From NCBI GenBank assembly GCA_001805055.1, contig MHDZ01000100.1, positions 5,624-42,843 on the forward strand: a stretch of 37,220 nucleotides of DNA, read 5' to 3'. Both the position numbers and the translations under genes were made by a program. Numbering within the stretch: position 1 is the stretch's first letter; each line of letters begins with the position of its first letter. Origin of the DNA: Nitrospirae bacterium GWC2_57_13 (GTDB taxonomy: Bacteria > Nitrospirota > UBA9217). Of the stretch, positions 24,101 to 32,855 are shown piece by piece. The notes under the pieces are model-generated. The model made no database searches. It saw only the letters and a program-made list of their open reading frames with translations, and had not been told where the DNA came from.

Positions 24101-24365
24101 CCGCCGCAGCGCTCACCGCAGTGAGCGGCACCTTCGGGCCCTTCGTCTGAGACCATGAGAAGGACGCCACATCGCCGCCGATGAGCGCCGAGAACGTCAC
24201 GGTCGTCGTGCTCCCTTCAGAGAAGGACGCCGGCGCTGCCGTGAGCGACGAGATCGTTGCCGCCTGTGCTGCGCGATGCACGGCCAAAACCGCCCCGATC
24301 TGAAGCATGAACCCCATCATCAAGAACCACGCACTTCTGCCTATGACAGTCCATACGCTGCGCAT
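21177..24365 (-). CDS. Large exported LVIVD-repeat (beta-propeller-like) protein
   Basis: ATG 24365 is chosen because GGGAGG lies 8 nt upstream (ORF track: 24386); the product has 1062 residues. An N-terminal hydrophobic segment (about 8-30, ending AVHRAAQAAT) is a signal peptide. Residues about 30-110 form an Ig-like domain (SFSEGSTTTVTFSAL). Most of the rest consists of LVIVD-type repeats: a Gly/Asn-Tyr-Ala-Tyr-Val strand, then a Gly-Leu-x-Val-Ile-Asp strand, as in RGNYAYVTDHFAGLLVIDG, RGNYAFVADGSNGLTVYDI and NGRNYALLSAGTEGVVVVDM. Such proteins fold as propellers on the cell surface or in the periplasm, and are often found near cytochrome or metal-related genes. It is monocistronic. Ligand unknown. 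Confidence 0.85.
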   Translation of the reverse strand: MRSVWTVIGRSAWFLMMGFMLQIGAVLAVHRAAQAATISSLTAAPASFSEGSTTTVTFSALIGGDVASFSWSQTKGPKVPLTAVSAAAAAADVATLAVAVDTELGFRLVVTGADGSAVTQDVSVFVQPVDMFPFLGVNVQVGGATTAVNKFLYNGAEWAIFNIGSRLIATPISAAKGPVYSVYVPGFINDIDLVAYNGRNYALLSAGTEGVVVVDMTDPTLLSVVRTVHLNYYQDGITFTEGGGSILYNNVISSIQAPVAALATDGVSLFIADPEYGIHKTALDNLLNAAGPVLEADGTLLIETERYTLQYAGENPWGGPIDLKLFGGRLFACMKELGLGIFDPSTLEQVGSYNLYTDVLVLEDWFIGMDAPQAVQKDPATGDPYVDDFTGLPDYRQTSFEILQVMKNNVAAPTPWADFDRYGKFYYKAQGIDLAQFKNRTIAYLAYSLGGLIAVDVTGYQAATPGAFLKGRYLGYVPAVPANGPSDPTGTQSQSILPYYGAGMLKDSGIIDVKIRGNYAYVTDHFAGLLVIDGASTPEKSWRGSKAPYNNDTDGIPGNHWPDYEFVKSYDMTAYDALDNESMPAWMYQAPCLLVTAELNGHGNRLLLMDAMNITAAGNVDILECAGAGGFNFVDIVNLRAKLMSDRYAVPVYFPTTDEIGAAADGSPTQTIAIGHSAGIASSDSYVYVADGPHGISAWSITDTLGYPTDAVHLVANTLQDEYPEVVNGVTIYPASHATNVVYDPVNNVAWSGSASLGIRRVKIGAVEAGQGSVGSPLLLPLSLSDAFEHNAAWGTVMPVQYQDHAYDVEIRGNYAFVADGSNGLTVYDITKEPTSASTGFLVSNIGAGTLKPPLGTASGIALWTDSATTRSYALIAAGPRGVGVVDITDVLAMKLVKVFEPIKMEDDKVGAADGQAVDVIIVGQHAYFSYDSFGVVCYRLADLIAPLPAGISPTEVWKKSLTGTLTYDHRPVALSRFKLQFVAGYEEKAGGAVKMGYTLVNGRLVLYAAFAEAGVLAIDWTDPASPLLAGIAPTAGACTAVTISNGRLYAADGSGGLVFFK

Positions 24366-24807
24366 ATGCCATACCTCCCTTGCCATGGTCTATCCTCACG
24401 CGGCAGTTGCTCCGGCCATTCTATCCGAAAGGGTTCGCCATCCGCGGAGAACGAACAATATCTGTGATGTCGGGATGCTCGTGCACGCTGGTGTCTATAA
24501 GATTCGATACTGTGATTATTCAGGAGTGAATTTGTACAGATTCCTGGAGAGATAAAAGCAAGACCTGTACCACAGCGAGGAATGAACGCAAGTCTCTGAA
24601 AAAACAATAGGGAGGTGGAAGAACGAGGAACTGCGGGGTCAGCAGCCTGGTGAAATCACCGGGGGACATGGCCGTATTCCCAGGCGTACATTCAGCTTTC
24701 AGCTCTTTTCGCCGGTTCTCAGAATCCTTTTTACTTCACGTCATGCGGCATCCCCGCGTAGCCCTGTCGAAATGTCTCACCCTCGGGATCTATACGGACG
24801 ATCCAGC
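24366..24807. other. Intergenic region between the LVIVD-repeat and NosL-like genes
   Basis: The region contains the LVIVD gene's ribosome site at its left end and a TTCAGCTTTCAGCTC tract near 24690-24710 similar to the one at 20011. ORFs here (24276-24555 +, 24341-24607 -) have no ribosome site or natural-looking sequence. No promoter was identified with confidence. Confidence 0.4.
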
Positions 24808-25263
24808 CTACTTGAATGTCATGGCATATATCTTTTCATATGCCAGCGCACGGCCCTTTTTCTGCTGCGCAATGAACCTCTCTGCCGCTTCGGCGCTCTT
24901 GAAGACCACGATGCCCGACTCCATGGGAGTTGCTACGCCTGCATCAACCACATAGACGGCCTTTTCGACGCTTACCTGCTCCCCGGTGCTGTAATCATAG
25001 ACATAGGCATTCTCGTCAAAGGCTGCCTGGCGCATGGCGCATTCGCCGCTCCGCCACATCATGGCGCAGCTGATGTCGTCAAAGGCCGAGCGCTCCATCC
25101 CCTCCATCACGACCGCCGAGAACCTGCGGTCCTTTTCCGCGATCTTCATGTCGCAGACCTTGCACATGGACGGCACCGTCATCTCTTTCGTCACTGCCGC
25201 GACCACTGCTGCCAGCGCCATGACCGGCAGTACCACTCCGACCCATATCAAGACTTTTTTCAT
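24808..25263 (-). CDS. NosL-like copper-binding protein
   Basis: The 151-residue protein has an N-terminal membrane anchor or signal (about 4-24) without a clear lipobox. CKVCDMKI follows at residues 34-41, then the block AFDDISCAMMWRSGE (about residue 60). Cys-x-x-Cys-x-Met close to the N-terminus and FDDI.C..W are the NosL/DUF-type metal-site pattern; NosL itself delivers Cu(I) to nitrous oxide reductase. GGGGAGG lies 5 nt before the ATG. No nosZ or other nos genes are in the window, so it may serve another copper or thiol function. The nearest upstream gene, 246 bp away on the same strand, is unrelated. Confidence 0.8.
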   Translation of the reverse strand: MKKVLIWVGVVLPVMALAAVVAAVTKEMTVPSMCKVCDMKIAEKDRRFSAVVMEGMERSAFDDISCAMMWRSGECAMRQAAFDENAYVYDYSTGEQVSVEKAVYVVDAGVATPMESGIVVFKSAEAAERFIAQQKKGRALAYEKIYAMTFK

Positions 25264-25509
25264 CTTTTCCTCCCCTGAACGCCTCCGGTTCGGACATTCT
25301 CTGACTGCCGCAGCCGGCTGGCAGTCTCTCTTCTAGAACCGTAATCCCGCATGCTAAAAAAATCAAGCGGGAAGTCGAACAGAATGACATTTTGTCGAGT
25401 GCGAACAGAACCGCGGCAGGGTTCAGGGAGCAGTCAAGTCTCTGCTGCCGGACTCTCACCTTATTTGCGGAACGTACAACCATAGAGACCTGGCGCCGCG
25501 GATTTTTGA

Positions 25510-26916
25510 TCACAACAACACTTCAACACGCTGCTTCAACTCGAAAGATTCGTTCATGCCATTGAAATAAATGCAACGCTTCTTCCCGTCCCATTGCATG
25601 GGCCTGCTGGCATACGGGTCCGCATACCGCGGCCCGGCAGTCCCGAGGAGGTGCTCAACCTGGGAGTCCGGTACGGCCTTTTGCTTTACCAAGACCTTCA
25701 GCGCGACCAGGCGCATGAGCCCGTCGAGGTCATGCCCGCGTCTTGAGTAACCATACAAAACCTGCACCGCCGCATCGATGTAAAATTTCCCCACAGGATT
25801 GTAGACCATGTCCAGCCTGATCCTCGACCGATCGCGTTCAACGGTCAGTCCTCTGCGCTCTTTCAAGCGGGCCGAATAATCCGGACCCTTCATCGCGTCA
25901 AGCGCCATCACGTCGATGAACGTCCTGCCGGCAATATTGAACGTTGCATTGGGCTTAAAAAAGAGCCTGAAAAAAAACTGTCCCACTCTGCTCACGACAC
26001 CGGGTTCACCGCTTTTCGTCGGCTCTGACAGTCCTTGCAGGATCGAAGCATTCCCGTCCCGGGCCATGGTAGACACCAGATTCCTGACATATCGCGCTTC
26101 GAACTGACAGACTCGCGCCAGGCTCCGCTCCTGGTCCGTGAGCGGCTGCACGATGTTGTTCGCCATGACAATATCAGCGGGGGTTAGTTTTTGCAGGGAT
26201 ATGATCTCGGATAAGGCACGTATGTCCGCACTCAGGAGGGAGAAAGCGACCAGTTTACCGAGCAGCGCATTGCCTTCCGCCGCCATACGGCGCAGAAAGA
26301 CAGTGTCCTGCCGGATCATCGCCAGGGCAGCTGAGGTCTTACCGTTTTTCACGTGCATCGCTATCTTTGCCAAAAAAAGCTGGTGCGCTGTCCGTATCGG
26401 GGAAGTGATATTAAAAGCGGTTGCTGTGACAGGCGGCAGTGTTTCCTGAAAATGCGGATATGCGATCAACTGGACATAGCGGTCCAGCATGAGCGTATTG
26501 TCCGCAAGAATGCGGGTCGTCTCCGCACTCCGGCCAAGGTAATATGCCAGGCATCGGTAAGGATCGGGAGCACTATGGCACAGGTCTTTACCGCCTCCGA
26601 CAAGTTGAAGGCGTTTCTCGCCAAGCATGGCAACGGGAAAGAGGACGGCCTGGCTAGTGGGATCGGCCTGAATGATCTTTTCGTATTCAGCGACCATCTC
26701 GACCCCGCGGGCATGCATGTCCTCCCCGGAAGGAGCCTGAAATCCGAAAATTGCGAAGTAGGCGTTCTCGCCCGGCGGAATGGGGGCGGGAACAGAACCT
26801 AGCTCGGCAACCTCGGGAGCGAGTCTTTCATCAACGGCATTGATGGCCGGCAGCAACACCAAAATGGCCAGAATCACCACACCTGTCCATTTGAGGATCT
26901 TTCCAACGTTTTTCAT
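25510..26916 (-). CDS. Membrane-anchored protein of unknown function
   Basis: ATG 26916 (MKNVGKILKWTG) follows a GGGGG about 9 nt upstream and gives 468 residues; the ORF-track extension to 26985 looks unnatural. One N-terminal membrane helix (about 12-30) is followed by a large domain on the far side of the membrane. It is rich in helices, with recurring YLGRSAETTRIL and ALLGKLVAFSLLSADIRALSEII type helices. Two cysteine pairs (LCHSAPDPYRC, and Cys near the C-terminus) are visible. I recognise no family. It may form an operon with the membrane protein gene upstream (27088-28074), 171 bp away, since both are membrane-associated orphans. Confidence 0.7.
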   Translation of the reverse strand: MKNVGKILKWTGVVILAILVLLPAINAVDERLAPEVAELGSVPAPIPPGENAYFAIFGFQAPSGEDMHARGVEMVAEYEKIIQADPTSQAVLFPVAMLGEKRLQLVGGGKDLCHSAPDPYRCLAYYLGRSAETTRILADNTLMLDRYVQLIAYPHFQETLPPVTATAFNITSPIRTAHQLFLAKIAMHVKNGKTSAALAMIRQDTVFLRRMAAEGNALLGKLVAFSLLSADIRALSEIISLQKLTPADIVMANNIVQPLTDQERSLARVCQFEARYVRNLVSTMARDGNASILQGLSEPTKSGEPGVVSRVGQFFFRLFFKPNATFNIAGRTFIDVMALDAMKGPDYSARLKERRGLTVERDRSRIRLDMVYNPVGKFYIDAAVQVLYGYSRRGHDLDGLMRLVALKVLVKQKAVPDSQVEHLLGTAGPRYADPYASRPMQWDGKKRCIYFNGMNESFELKQRVEVLL

Positions 26917-27087
26917 AGCGGGAACCCCCTTTTTTCGCAGTCCTGGAGCGCGCTGAAGTCCCTTGGCGGTCTCACAATCCTGCATCCGTCAACCTTCGCG
27001 CGATGCGTCTTCATTGAAAGCGACAACGAGCAGCCCGCCGGCAGAATAACAGACCGGGTAGAGCGTACGCTTCCGGCAGCCGCACCA

Positions 27088-28074
27088 TCATCTGCCGGTC
27101 GCTGTTGTTCCCGTCCCCTGCGCCATTGCCGCGTTTCCCTCTCCCCGCCATCCAGCCGCACGGAGGATCTCCGGAAGATACAGTCCATTCGGAACACTGC
27201 GCAAAGAGATCTTCGTTGTCTTACTGTCGGTTTCAAAGTGCACATAGCCTGCTTTCAAACCGACCTGCCGCAGCTCCGTAAACCTGATCTGCTGTGTGCT
27301 CCCCAGACGCCGGCCGATCGACACCATATCGTTCGCGATCTCGATCGGCCCCAATGTGATCGAGCCCTGCAACCGGATCTGCTTGACGGTCCAGTCAACG
27401 GCGGCAGGTGCCATAAGAGGATAGCTGATCGTAACCCATCGCGACGCATTTAAATCAGGCCCGCCGACCCTCCGATAGGGGGGTGTCCCGAGCATGATCG
27501 TTTTCCCCTTTCCCCGCACCACAAGCCTGTTCTTCTGATCGGTCATTCCATAACTCTCTCCCACGAGCCGTGTCGTTATCATACGCATGTCTGCGGTTAC
27601 CGTCTCGATCTCATCCCAGCTGATGAGCACACGTTTCAGCAGAGGAAACCGGGAGATCATCAGGAAGCCTGTTTCGGAAATCTCTACCATGATTCCCTGT
27701 TCGTAGAAAAAAATATATGCGGCGGCAAGGACGGCAATGATCGAAACCGGCGGCACGAGCTCCGGCAACATGAACGCGCTGACGACGCCAAGCGTCAGTC
27801 CGACCATCGGCACCATGATAAAATATTGCGCGGCAATGGTGGACATGCAGAGAAAGCGCAGGAGCACGAATGCGGCGAGGAAGCCGATCGCTCCCGTAAG
27901 GGATGGGATCCGCAGCGACGCGTCCTCGGCTAACGCGGGGATCAAAGGACTGAACAAGGCAAAACCTGCAAGAGCAAGCGCCAGGAAGGCCAGTATCTGG
28001 TACATGCGGCCGCGCCGGAACACCAGAGAAGGACTGACGGGATGGCTGGTGTATGCCGCTGAAGCATTTTCCAT
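27088..28074 (-). CDS. Multi-pass membrane protein with C-terminal cytosolic PH-like domain
   Basis: The 328-residue protein has four hydrophobic segments between about 25 and 125 (LAFLALALAGFALF, GFLAAFVLLRFL, YFIMVPMVGLTLGVV, VSIIAVLAAAYIFF). The remaining ~200 residues are a soluble beta-rich region with the flavour of bacterial PH-like domains (EISETGFLMISRFPLLKRVLISWDEIETV, then RLVVRGKGKTIML). The C-terminus is low complexity (GTGTTATGR). The function is unknown. A dispersed repeat begins 31 bp before the gene. It sits upstream of another membrane orphan on the same strand. Confidence 0.7.
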   Translation of the reverse strand: MENASAAYTSHPVSPSLVFRRGRMYQILAFLALALAGFALFSPLIPALAEDASLRIPSLTGAIGFLAAFVLLRFLCMSTIAAQYFIMVPMVGLTLGVVSAFMLPELVPPVSIIAVLAAAYIFFYEQGIMVEISETGFLMISRFPLLKRVLISWDEIETVTADMRMITTRLVGESYGMTDQKNRLVVRGKGKTIMLGTPPYRRVGGPDLNASRWVTISYPLMAPAAVDWTVKQIRLQGSITLGPIEIANDMVSIGRRLGSTQQIRFTELRQVGLKAGYVHFETDSKTTKISLRSVPNGLYLPEILRAAGWRGEGNAAMAQGTGTTATGR

Positions 28075-28104
28075 GTAAGCCGCCTTTCTCTCAACAGATC
28101 ATTG

Positions 28105-28201
28105 AATGATATTTCCTCGGTCAGTGCAGGTAAAGGGCAGAGGGTCATGGCTCATACTGTGGTGTCAGTCCTTCCCTCTCACTAAACTGCTGATCGATGA
28201 G
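28105..28201. repeat. 97-bp dispersed repeat, copy A
   Basis: It aligns end to end and without gaps with copy B (34929-35025), with roughly 85-90% identity by eye. The central part (GGGCAGAGGGTCATGGCTCA and the following ~30 bp) is identical. On the minus strand it encodes SSISSLVRGKD-stop in one frame and MTLCPLPAL..EISF in another. The remaining 150 bp to the kinase gene show nothing further. Confidence 0.8.
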
Positions 28202-28356
28202 CACTGCATGTCCTGGTGAACAGCTATCTGCTGTTGAGTATAGCCACATTTCCGTACGGCCTCAATGATCTTTCCGCCTCAAATAAGAGAAAGGTAACGG
28301 GTAAAGACGTGAGCCTAAGATGTTATCAGGTATTCCTGACAAGGGCCTTGTATCAT

Positions 28357-30981
28357 TCATGGGGTGCCGAGGATTTCCCCGATCTTCCGGGAAAAAGCAT
28401 GCAGACTGAACGGCTTTTGAATGAAGTGTACGCCTTCTTCCGGGATGCCGAGGTTGAGAATTACATTCGACGTGTATCCGGACATGAAGAGCACCTTGAT
28501 TTCAGGCCGTATAATCTTGATCCGGTCTCTCAGCTCTTTGCCGTTCATTTCCGGCATCACGACATCCGTGAGAAGGAGATCGATAGGACTGTGGTTCTTT
28601 TCGCAGAGAGATATGGCGTCGGCAGAATTATTCGCGATCAGGACTGTGTAGCCGATTGCTTTCAGCATCTCCGCTGTCATCCCGCTCACCAAGGCATCAT
28701 CTTCCACCAGCAAGACGGTCCCGGTGCCGAAAACGAGCGGCGCCTCATCGGGTCTTGCAGGCACTTCTTCCGGGTCAACGCCTTTTGGGATGTACACTTT
28801 GAACGTTGTCCCGGCGCCCGGCTCACTGGAGACATGAATGAATCCGCCATTCTGTTCGATGATGCCGTGGACCGTGGCAAGCCCGAGCCCCGTTCCTTCA
28901 CCAACGCCCTTCGTCGTGAAAAAGGGCTCAAATATATACGTAAGGGTCTCCGTATCCATGCCGATCCCGTTATCGCTCACTTCCAGGAGAACATAGTCTC
29001 CCGGCAGAAGCCCGCCCTGTTCACGGCAGCATGCCTCATCAAGTTCGATGTTGGCCGTTTTGATTATCAGGTTGCCCCCGGAGGGCAAGGCATCCCGGGC
29101 ATTGACCGCCAGATTAACAAGGACCTGCTCGATCTGTGCCGTATCGAACATGATGTTCCAAAGGGCGGCCCCTGGATAAAACTGAAGCTCAACGTCCTCG
29201 CCGATAAGTGGAGCAAGCGTTTCTTTTGCACTTGAGATACTATCATTCAGGTTTATCGACCGGGGCGCAATAAGCTGCTTTCGGGAAAAAGCAAGGAGCT
29301 GGGCGGTTACGTCCCGGGAATGAGAGGCTGCTTTTTCAATTGCCTGGAGATCCCGAAGGAGCGGATCATGAGCGGGAAGGCGGGCTGCGATCAATTCCGT
29401 GTAGCCAAGAATGACGCAGAGCATATTGTTAAAATCGTGGGCCACTCCCCCTGCCAGGCGGCCGATGGATTCCATCTTCTGTGACTGCACTAATTGGGAC
29501 TGGAGTTTTTCTTTCTCTTCCTCGGCATGCTTGCGGTCGGTGATGTCCCGCAGGACCGCCAGGACGCGGCCTTCCCCGCCGATTCGCGTGGTTGACAGAA
29601 GCACTTCGACCCAGAACAGTTCACCACTCTTTCTCCTGGATAACCACTCAAATGACTGAGTGCCGCCCTGGAAAGCCTTTTGTATCCATTGCCGTGCTTC
29701 CTCCAATGAGTACGGCGGCTCTCCTGAGCTTATCTTCTGTACCGTCTGATGAAGCAGTTCTTCCCGGGTATAGCCGAACATTTCCTCGACGGTCTTGTTC
29801 GCTTCCACGATGTTGCCGGATTCCGCATCGTGGACGAATATCGCATCTTTTGAGGCATTAAAGATCTCGCGGTAGTTTCTCTCGCTTTCGACGAGCGCCT
29901 TCTCCCGCGCTGCAAGCTGATCGGCCATATGATCGAAGGTGCGGCCCAGACTCCCCAATTCACCGCCGACGACAAGATCTGAAATCCTGACCTGAAGATC
30001 ACCATCGGCAAGATCTCGTGAGGCTTTTTCCAGGAGGGTGACGCGGTCCGCGATCGAACGCTTGCCGATGACGGAGGCGATAAAAAACGCCAGCACGAGG
30101 AACGAAGTGTACAACGTCAGATTGTACCAGAGTGACTTATTGGCGCTCGACAGGACAACATCAACCGGCAGCCCTGCCCGGATATACATGTAGGGAGACT
30201 CCTCGCCGGCAAGACGCAGTTTGCGATAGGTTATGATGCGTTCAACGCCGTCAAGGTCGAGGATGGCAAGCGTATCGACATCAGCACCCTCCTGCATGCG
30301 CTTGAAAAGCCCCAGGTCGAGTTGTTTCCCGACGTATTTTTTGGAGTTCATGGCGCTGCTCATGACCACGCCGTTGTGGTCTAGAAGCATATAGCTCGCG
30401 CCGGGCGGCAGTTTGGAACGCTCCAGCACGGGCTTGAAAGAATCAGGGATGAAGCCGACGCAAATGGTCCCGCTGACCGCACCGCGTTCATTTTTTTGGG
30501 GATAGGCCAGATTGAAGGACGGCCTGCCCGTGGCCCTGCTGACAATGAATTCACCCGATGATAGCTGCCCGCTTGCCAGCGCATTCCTGAAGTACCGTCG
30601 GTCGGATATGATAAAAGGAGGTTTTACGGGAACCGCCGTTGCCCAGACCAGGCCGCTGCGATCGGCCATGAAGATGTTCGAATACTGGGCGTGCAGCGCG
30701 AGGATGTCTTTCAGGACCGGCTGCACCCGTGCGGTATTCTGCTTCCTTACATCAGGCAGTTGCGCCAGGGCGGTGATCAGCTGCCGCGCGGCAATGACCA
30801 GACCCTGCTGTTCCGCTGCGATGCTCTCGGCAAGCTTCTGGGTCTCCCTGCGAGCGTCCCGGATCGCCTCTTCACGCAGGTTCATGCCTGAATTGATGAT
30901 AATGCCCGCAGCGGGCAGGGCCACGATAAGAGTGATGAGAAACAACTGTGCTCGTATTGACAGTGAAAATAATCCGGCCAT
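28357..30981 (-). CDS. Hybrid sensor histidine kinase (dCache-HAMP-PAS-HisKA-HATPase-REC)
   Basis: The 874-residue inner-membrane sensor has a first membrane helix (about 11-30), a periplasmic double-Cache sensor (about 35-285, including SDRRYFRNALASG) and a second helix (about 288-306). HAMP (about 308-362) and PAS (about 366-485, YREIFNASKDAIFV) follow. The dimerisation domain carries phospho-His515 in GGVAHDFNNML. The ATPase domain has the N box (NLAVNARDA, about 624) and the G boxes DNGIGM and GEGTGLGLA. The C-terminal receiver has phospho-Asp806 (LLLTDVVMPEMNG), the acidic pair VEDD and Lys856. All catalytic residues are present. Cache domains of this kind bind small organic ligands. No separate response regulator lies nearby, so it is an orphan hybrid kinase. 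ORF 28216-29235 (+) is its antisense shadow. Confidence 0.95.
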   Translation of the reverse strand: MAGLFSLSIRAQLFLITLIVALPAAGIIINSGMNLREEAIRDARRETQKLAESIAAEQQGLVIAARQLITALAQLPDVRKQNTARVQPVLKDILALHAQYSNIFMADRSGLVWATAVPVKPPFIISDRRYFRNALASGQLSSGEFIVSRATGRPSFNLAYPQKNERGAVSGTICVGFIPDSFKPVLERSKLPPGASYMLLDHNGVVMSSAMNSKKYVGKQLDLGLFKRMQEGADVDTLAILDLDGVERIITYRKLRLAGEESPYMYIRAGLPVDVVLSSANKSLWYNLTLYTSFLVLAFFIASVIGKRSIADRVTLLEKASRDLADGDLQVRISDLVVGGELGSLGRTFDHMADQLAAREKALVESERNYREIFNASKDAIFVHDAESGNIVEANKTVEEMFGYTREELLHQTVQKISSGEPPYSLEEARQWIQKAFQGGTQSFEWLSRRKSGELFWVEVLLSTTRIGGEGRVLAVLRDITDRKHAEEEKEKLQSQLVQSQKMESIGRLAGGVAHDFNNMLCVILGYTELIAARLPAHDPLLRDLQAIEKAASHSRDVTAQLLAFSRKQLIAPRSINLNDSISSAKETLAPLIGEDVELQFYPGAALWNIMFDTAQIEQVLVNLAVNARDALPSGGNLIIKTANIELDEACCREQGGLLPGDYVLLEVSDNGIGMDTETLTYIFEPFFTTKGVGEGTGLGLATVHGIIEQNGGFIHVSSEPGAGTTFKVYIPKGVDPEEVPARPDEAPLVFGTGTVLLVEDDALVSGMTAEMLKAIGYTVLIANNSADAISLCEKNHSPIDLLLTDVVMPEMNGKELRDRIKIIRPEIKVLFMSGYTSNVILNLGIPEEGVHFIQKPFSLHAFSRKIGEILGTP

Positions 30982-31124
30982 CAGGGCTTATCCTTCTTGA
31001 ACGGCATCCGGGCTGATGATCTCGAGAATTTCTGTGTCAATTATATCAGGTTTTTAGCGGTCAATGAGGCCGGCGGCGGAAAACGACGCTGTCAAATAAC
31101 ATATAACTCCGGCTTGACCTTTGC

Positions 31125-31973
31125 TTACGGGACCTGCTCGCTCTCATCCCTCGCGGACACGTTCCCGCCGGAGTCGCGTATTTCCTCGTTCCTGAAGCGC
31201 ATCTGCTCCTCCATGACGAGGGAGGTAATCTCTTTCTGAAGGTAGATGAACCGGGGAGAACTCACCTCCCGGGGCCGGGAAAGCTCTACGGGGACGATCT
31301 GCTTGATCGTGCCGGGTCGATAAGTCATCACAACCACACGGTCGGCAAGATAAATCGACTCCTCGATGCCGTGGGTAACGAATATGACCGTTTTTTTGAG
31401 CTCCATCCAGATCCGCAGAAGTTCATCCTGCATCGTGCGGCGGGTCAGGGCGTCGAGTGCGCCGAAGGGCTCATCCATCAGCATCATGGGCGGATCGAGC
31501 GCCAATACCCGGGCGATCGCCACGCGCTGCTTCATGCCGCCGGAAAGGTCCTTGGGAAAGCGATCCCGAAAATCAAGGAGTTGAAGTTTCGCCAGCAGCG
31601 CATCCACCTTTTCCTTGATTATCTGCTTCGGCAGCTTTTTGATCTCGAGGCCGAAGGCGATGTTCTCCGCCACCGTCATCCAGGGGAACAGTGCGTATTC
31701 CTGAAACACCATTCCCCGGTCCGGCCCCGGCCGCGTCACTTCCGCACCATTTGCATACACCCTGCCTGATGTGGGCAGGGAAAAACCGGCGATGGCGTTC
31801 AGAAGCGTCGACTTCCCGCATCCGGAAGGCCCCAGGATGGCAACAAACTCGCCGTTATAGATCGTAAGATTGATCTCCTTGAGGGCAATGACCTCCTTGT
31901 CACCGCTGCTGAAGACCTTATCAACGTTTTTAATAATTACGTGCGGAGCTTGCATGTTTTCAGTGTTGTTCAC
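31125..31973 (-). CDS. ABC importer ATPase (SsuB/TauB/NrtD type)
   Basis: The 282-residue nucleotide-binding subunit has Walker A GPSGCGKST (about residue 50), Q-loop VFQEYALFPW, signature LSGGMKQRVAIA, Walker B MLMDEPFGALD and switch His in VTHGIEES. The FPWMTVAENI stretch after the Q-loop is typical of sulfonate/taurine/nitrate-type importers. The start is either GTG 31973 or ATG 31955; neither has a strong ribosome site. It is the last gene of a substrate-binding protein-permease-ATPase set on the minus strand, 57 bp after the permease. It energises uptake by hydrolysing ATP at the inner face of the membrane. The substrate cannot be read from this subunit. Confidence 0.95.
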   Translation of the reverse strand: MNNTENMQAPHVIIKNVDKVFSSGDKEVIALKEINLTIYNGEFVAILGPSGCGKSTLLNAIAGFSLPTSGRVYANGAEVTRPGPDRGMVFQEYALFPWMTVAENIAFGLEIKKLPKQIIKEKVDALLAKLQLLDFRDRFPKDLSGGMKQRVAIARVLALDPPMMLMDEPFGALDALTRRTMQDELLRIWMELKKTVIFVTHGIEESIYLADRVVVMTYRPGTIKQIVPVELSRPREVSSPRFIYLQKEITSLVMEEQMRFRNEEIRDSGGNVSARDESEQVP

Positions 31974-32030
31974 GTTCAGTACTTTCTTCTGGTGCTTGAG
32001 ATTTGCTATGTATCCTCTTTCTCGTCACTG

Positions 32031-32855
32031 TCAATCATGCCCGCTGTGCCACCGGAGCAGATAGTGATTGATCCTGCTCATGGCCGTATCGATGGCCAAG
32101 CCTAACAGGCCGATGGTGATCATGCCGGCAATGATCTTGTCCGACCAGAGAAACTCCCTCGCCTCGAGAATGCGGTAGCCGAGGCCGCTATTTACCGCGA
32201 TCATTTCTGCCACGATCACGACGATAAAGGCCACGCCGATCCCAACCCGAAGGCCCGTAAGAATGTACGGCATCGCCGCAGGGAGAATGATGCGCAGGAA
32301 CAGGGTATGGCCGCTGGCACCCAGGTTTCTCGCGGCGCGGATGAGCAGCCGGTCCACATGGCGGACCCCGGAAATGGTATTCATCAGCACCGGGAAAAAA
32401 GCCCCAAGACTGATCAGGAAGAACGCCGGCGGATTGCCGAGACCGAACCAGAGGATGGCGAGCGGGATGTAGGCAATGGGGGGTATGGGCCGCAATATCT
32501 GAATCAGCGGATTGAACAGGTGGTAAATAAAGGTACTGGCCCCCATAAGAAGGCCGAGCACCAGGGCAGGTAGTGCACCGATTACAAAGCCCCCCAACAC
32601 GCGCATACTGCTGGCAAGAACATCATGGGGCATCTCGCCGGAAAAGAGCCAGGCGACAAAATGTGTTTTCCCGGCATCGTAAGGCTCATGAGGCAGTGCG
32701 TAATCGATCCACCGGAGAAAGACCCGGGACGGGGACGGGAGTATATGAGGGCTGATAATGCCTCCCCGGGAAAGCGCCTCCCAGAGGACCAATAAGATGG
32801 CCGGCAGGAGGATCGCGTACAACAGTTTCTTGAGCAGAGAAGATCTGTCTTTCAT
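32031..32855 (-). CDS. ABC importer permease (SsuC/TauC type)
   Basis: The 274-residue inner-membrane permease has about six helices and the BPD-transport fold. The N-terminal LLVLWEALSRGGIISPHILPSP is characteristic of SsuC/TauC/ThiX-like permeases. The EAA loop, which couples to the ATPase, is visible as RAARNLGASGHTLFLRIILP near residue 175. It stands between the binding-protein gene (90 bp upstream) and the ATPase gene (57 bp downstream), so the three should be one operon. The GGGGT motif is a modest ribosome site. Confidence 0.95.
   Translation of the reverse strand: MKDRSSLLKKLLYAILLPAILLVLWEALSRGGIISPHILPSPSRVFLRWIDYALPHEPYDAGKTHFVAWLFSGEMPHDVLASSMRVLGGFVIGALPALVLGLLMGASTFIYHLFNPLIQILRPIPPIAYIPLAILWFGLGNPPAFFLISLGAFFPVLMNTISGVRHVDRLLIRAARNLGASGHTLFLRIILPAAMPYILTGLRVGIGVAFIVVIVAEMIAVNSGLGYRILEAREFLWSDKIIAGMITIGLLGLAIDTAMSRINHYLLRWHSGHD

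Noticed and set aside
28216-29235. 339-aa plus-strand ORF
   Set aside because: Antisense to the receiver and ATPase domains of the hybrid kinase, which has full catalytic motifs; a high-GC shadow.
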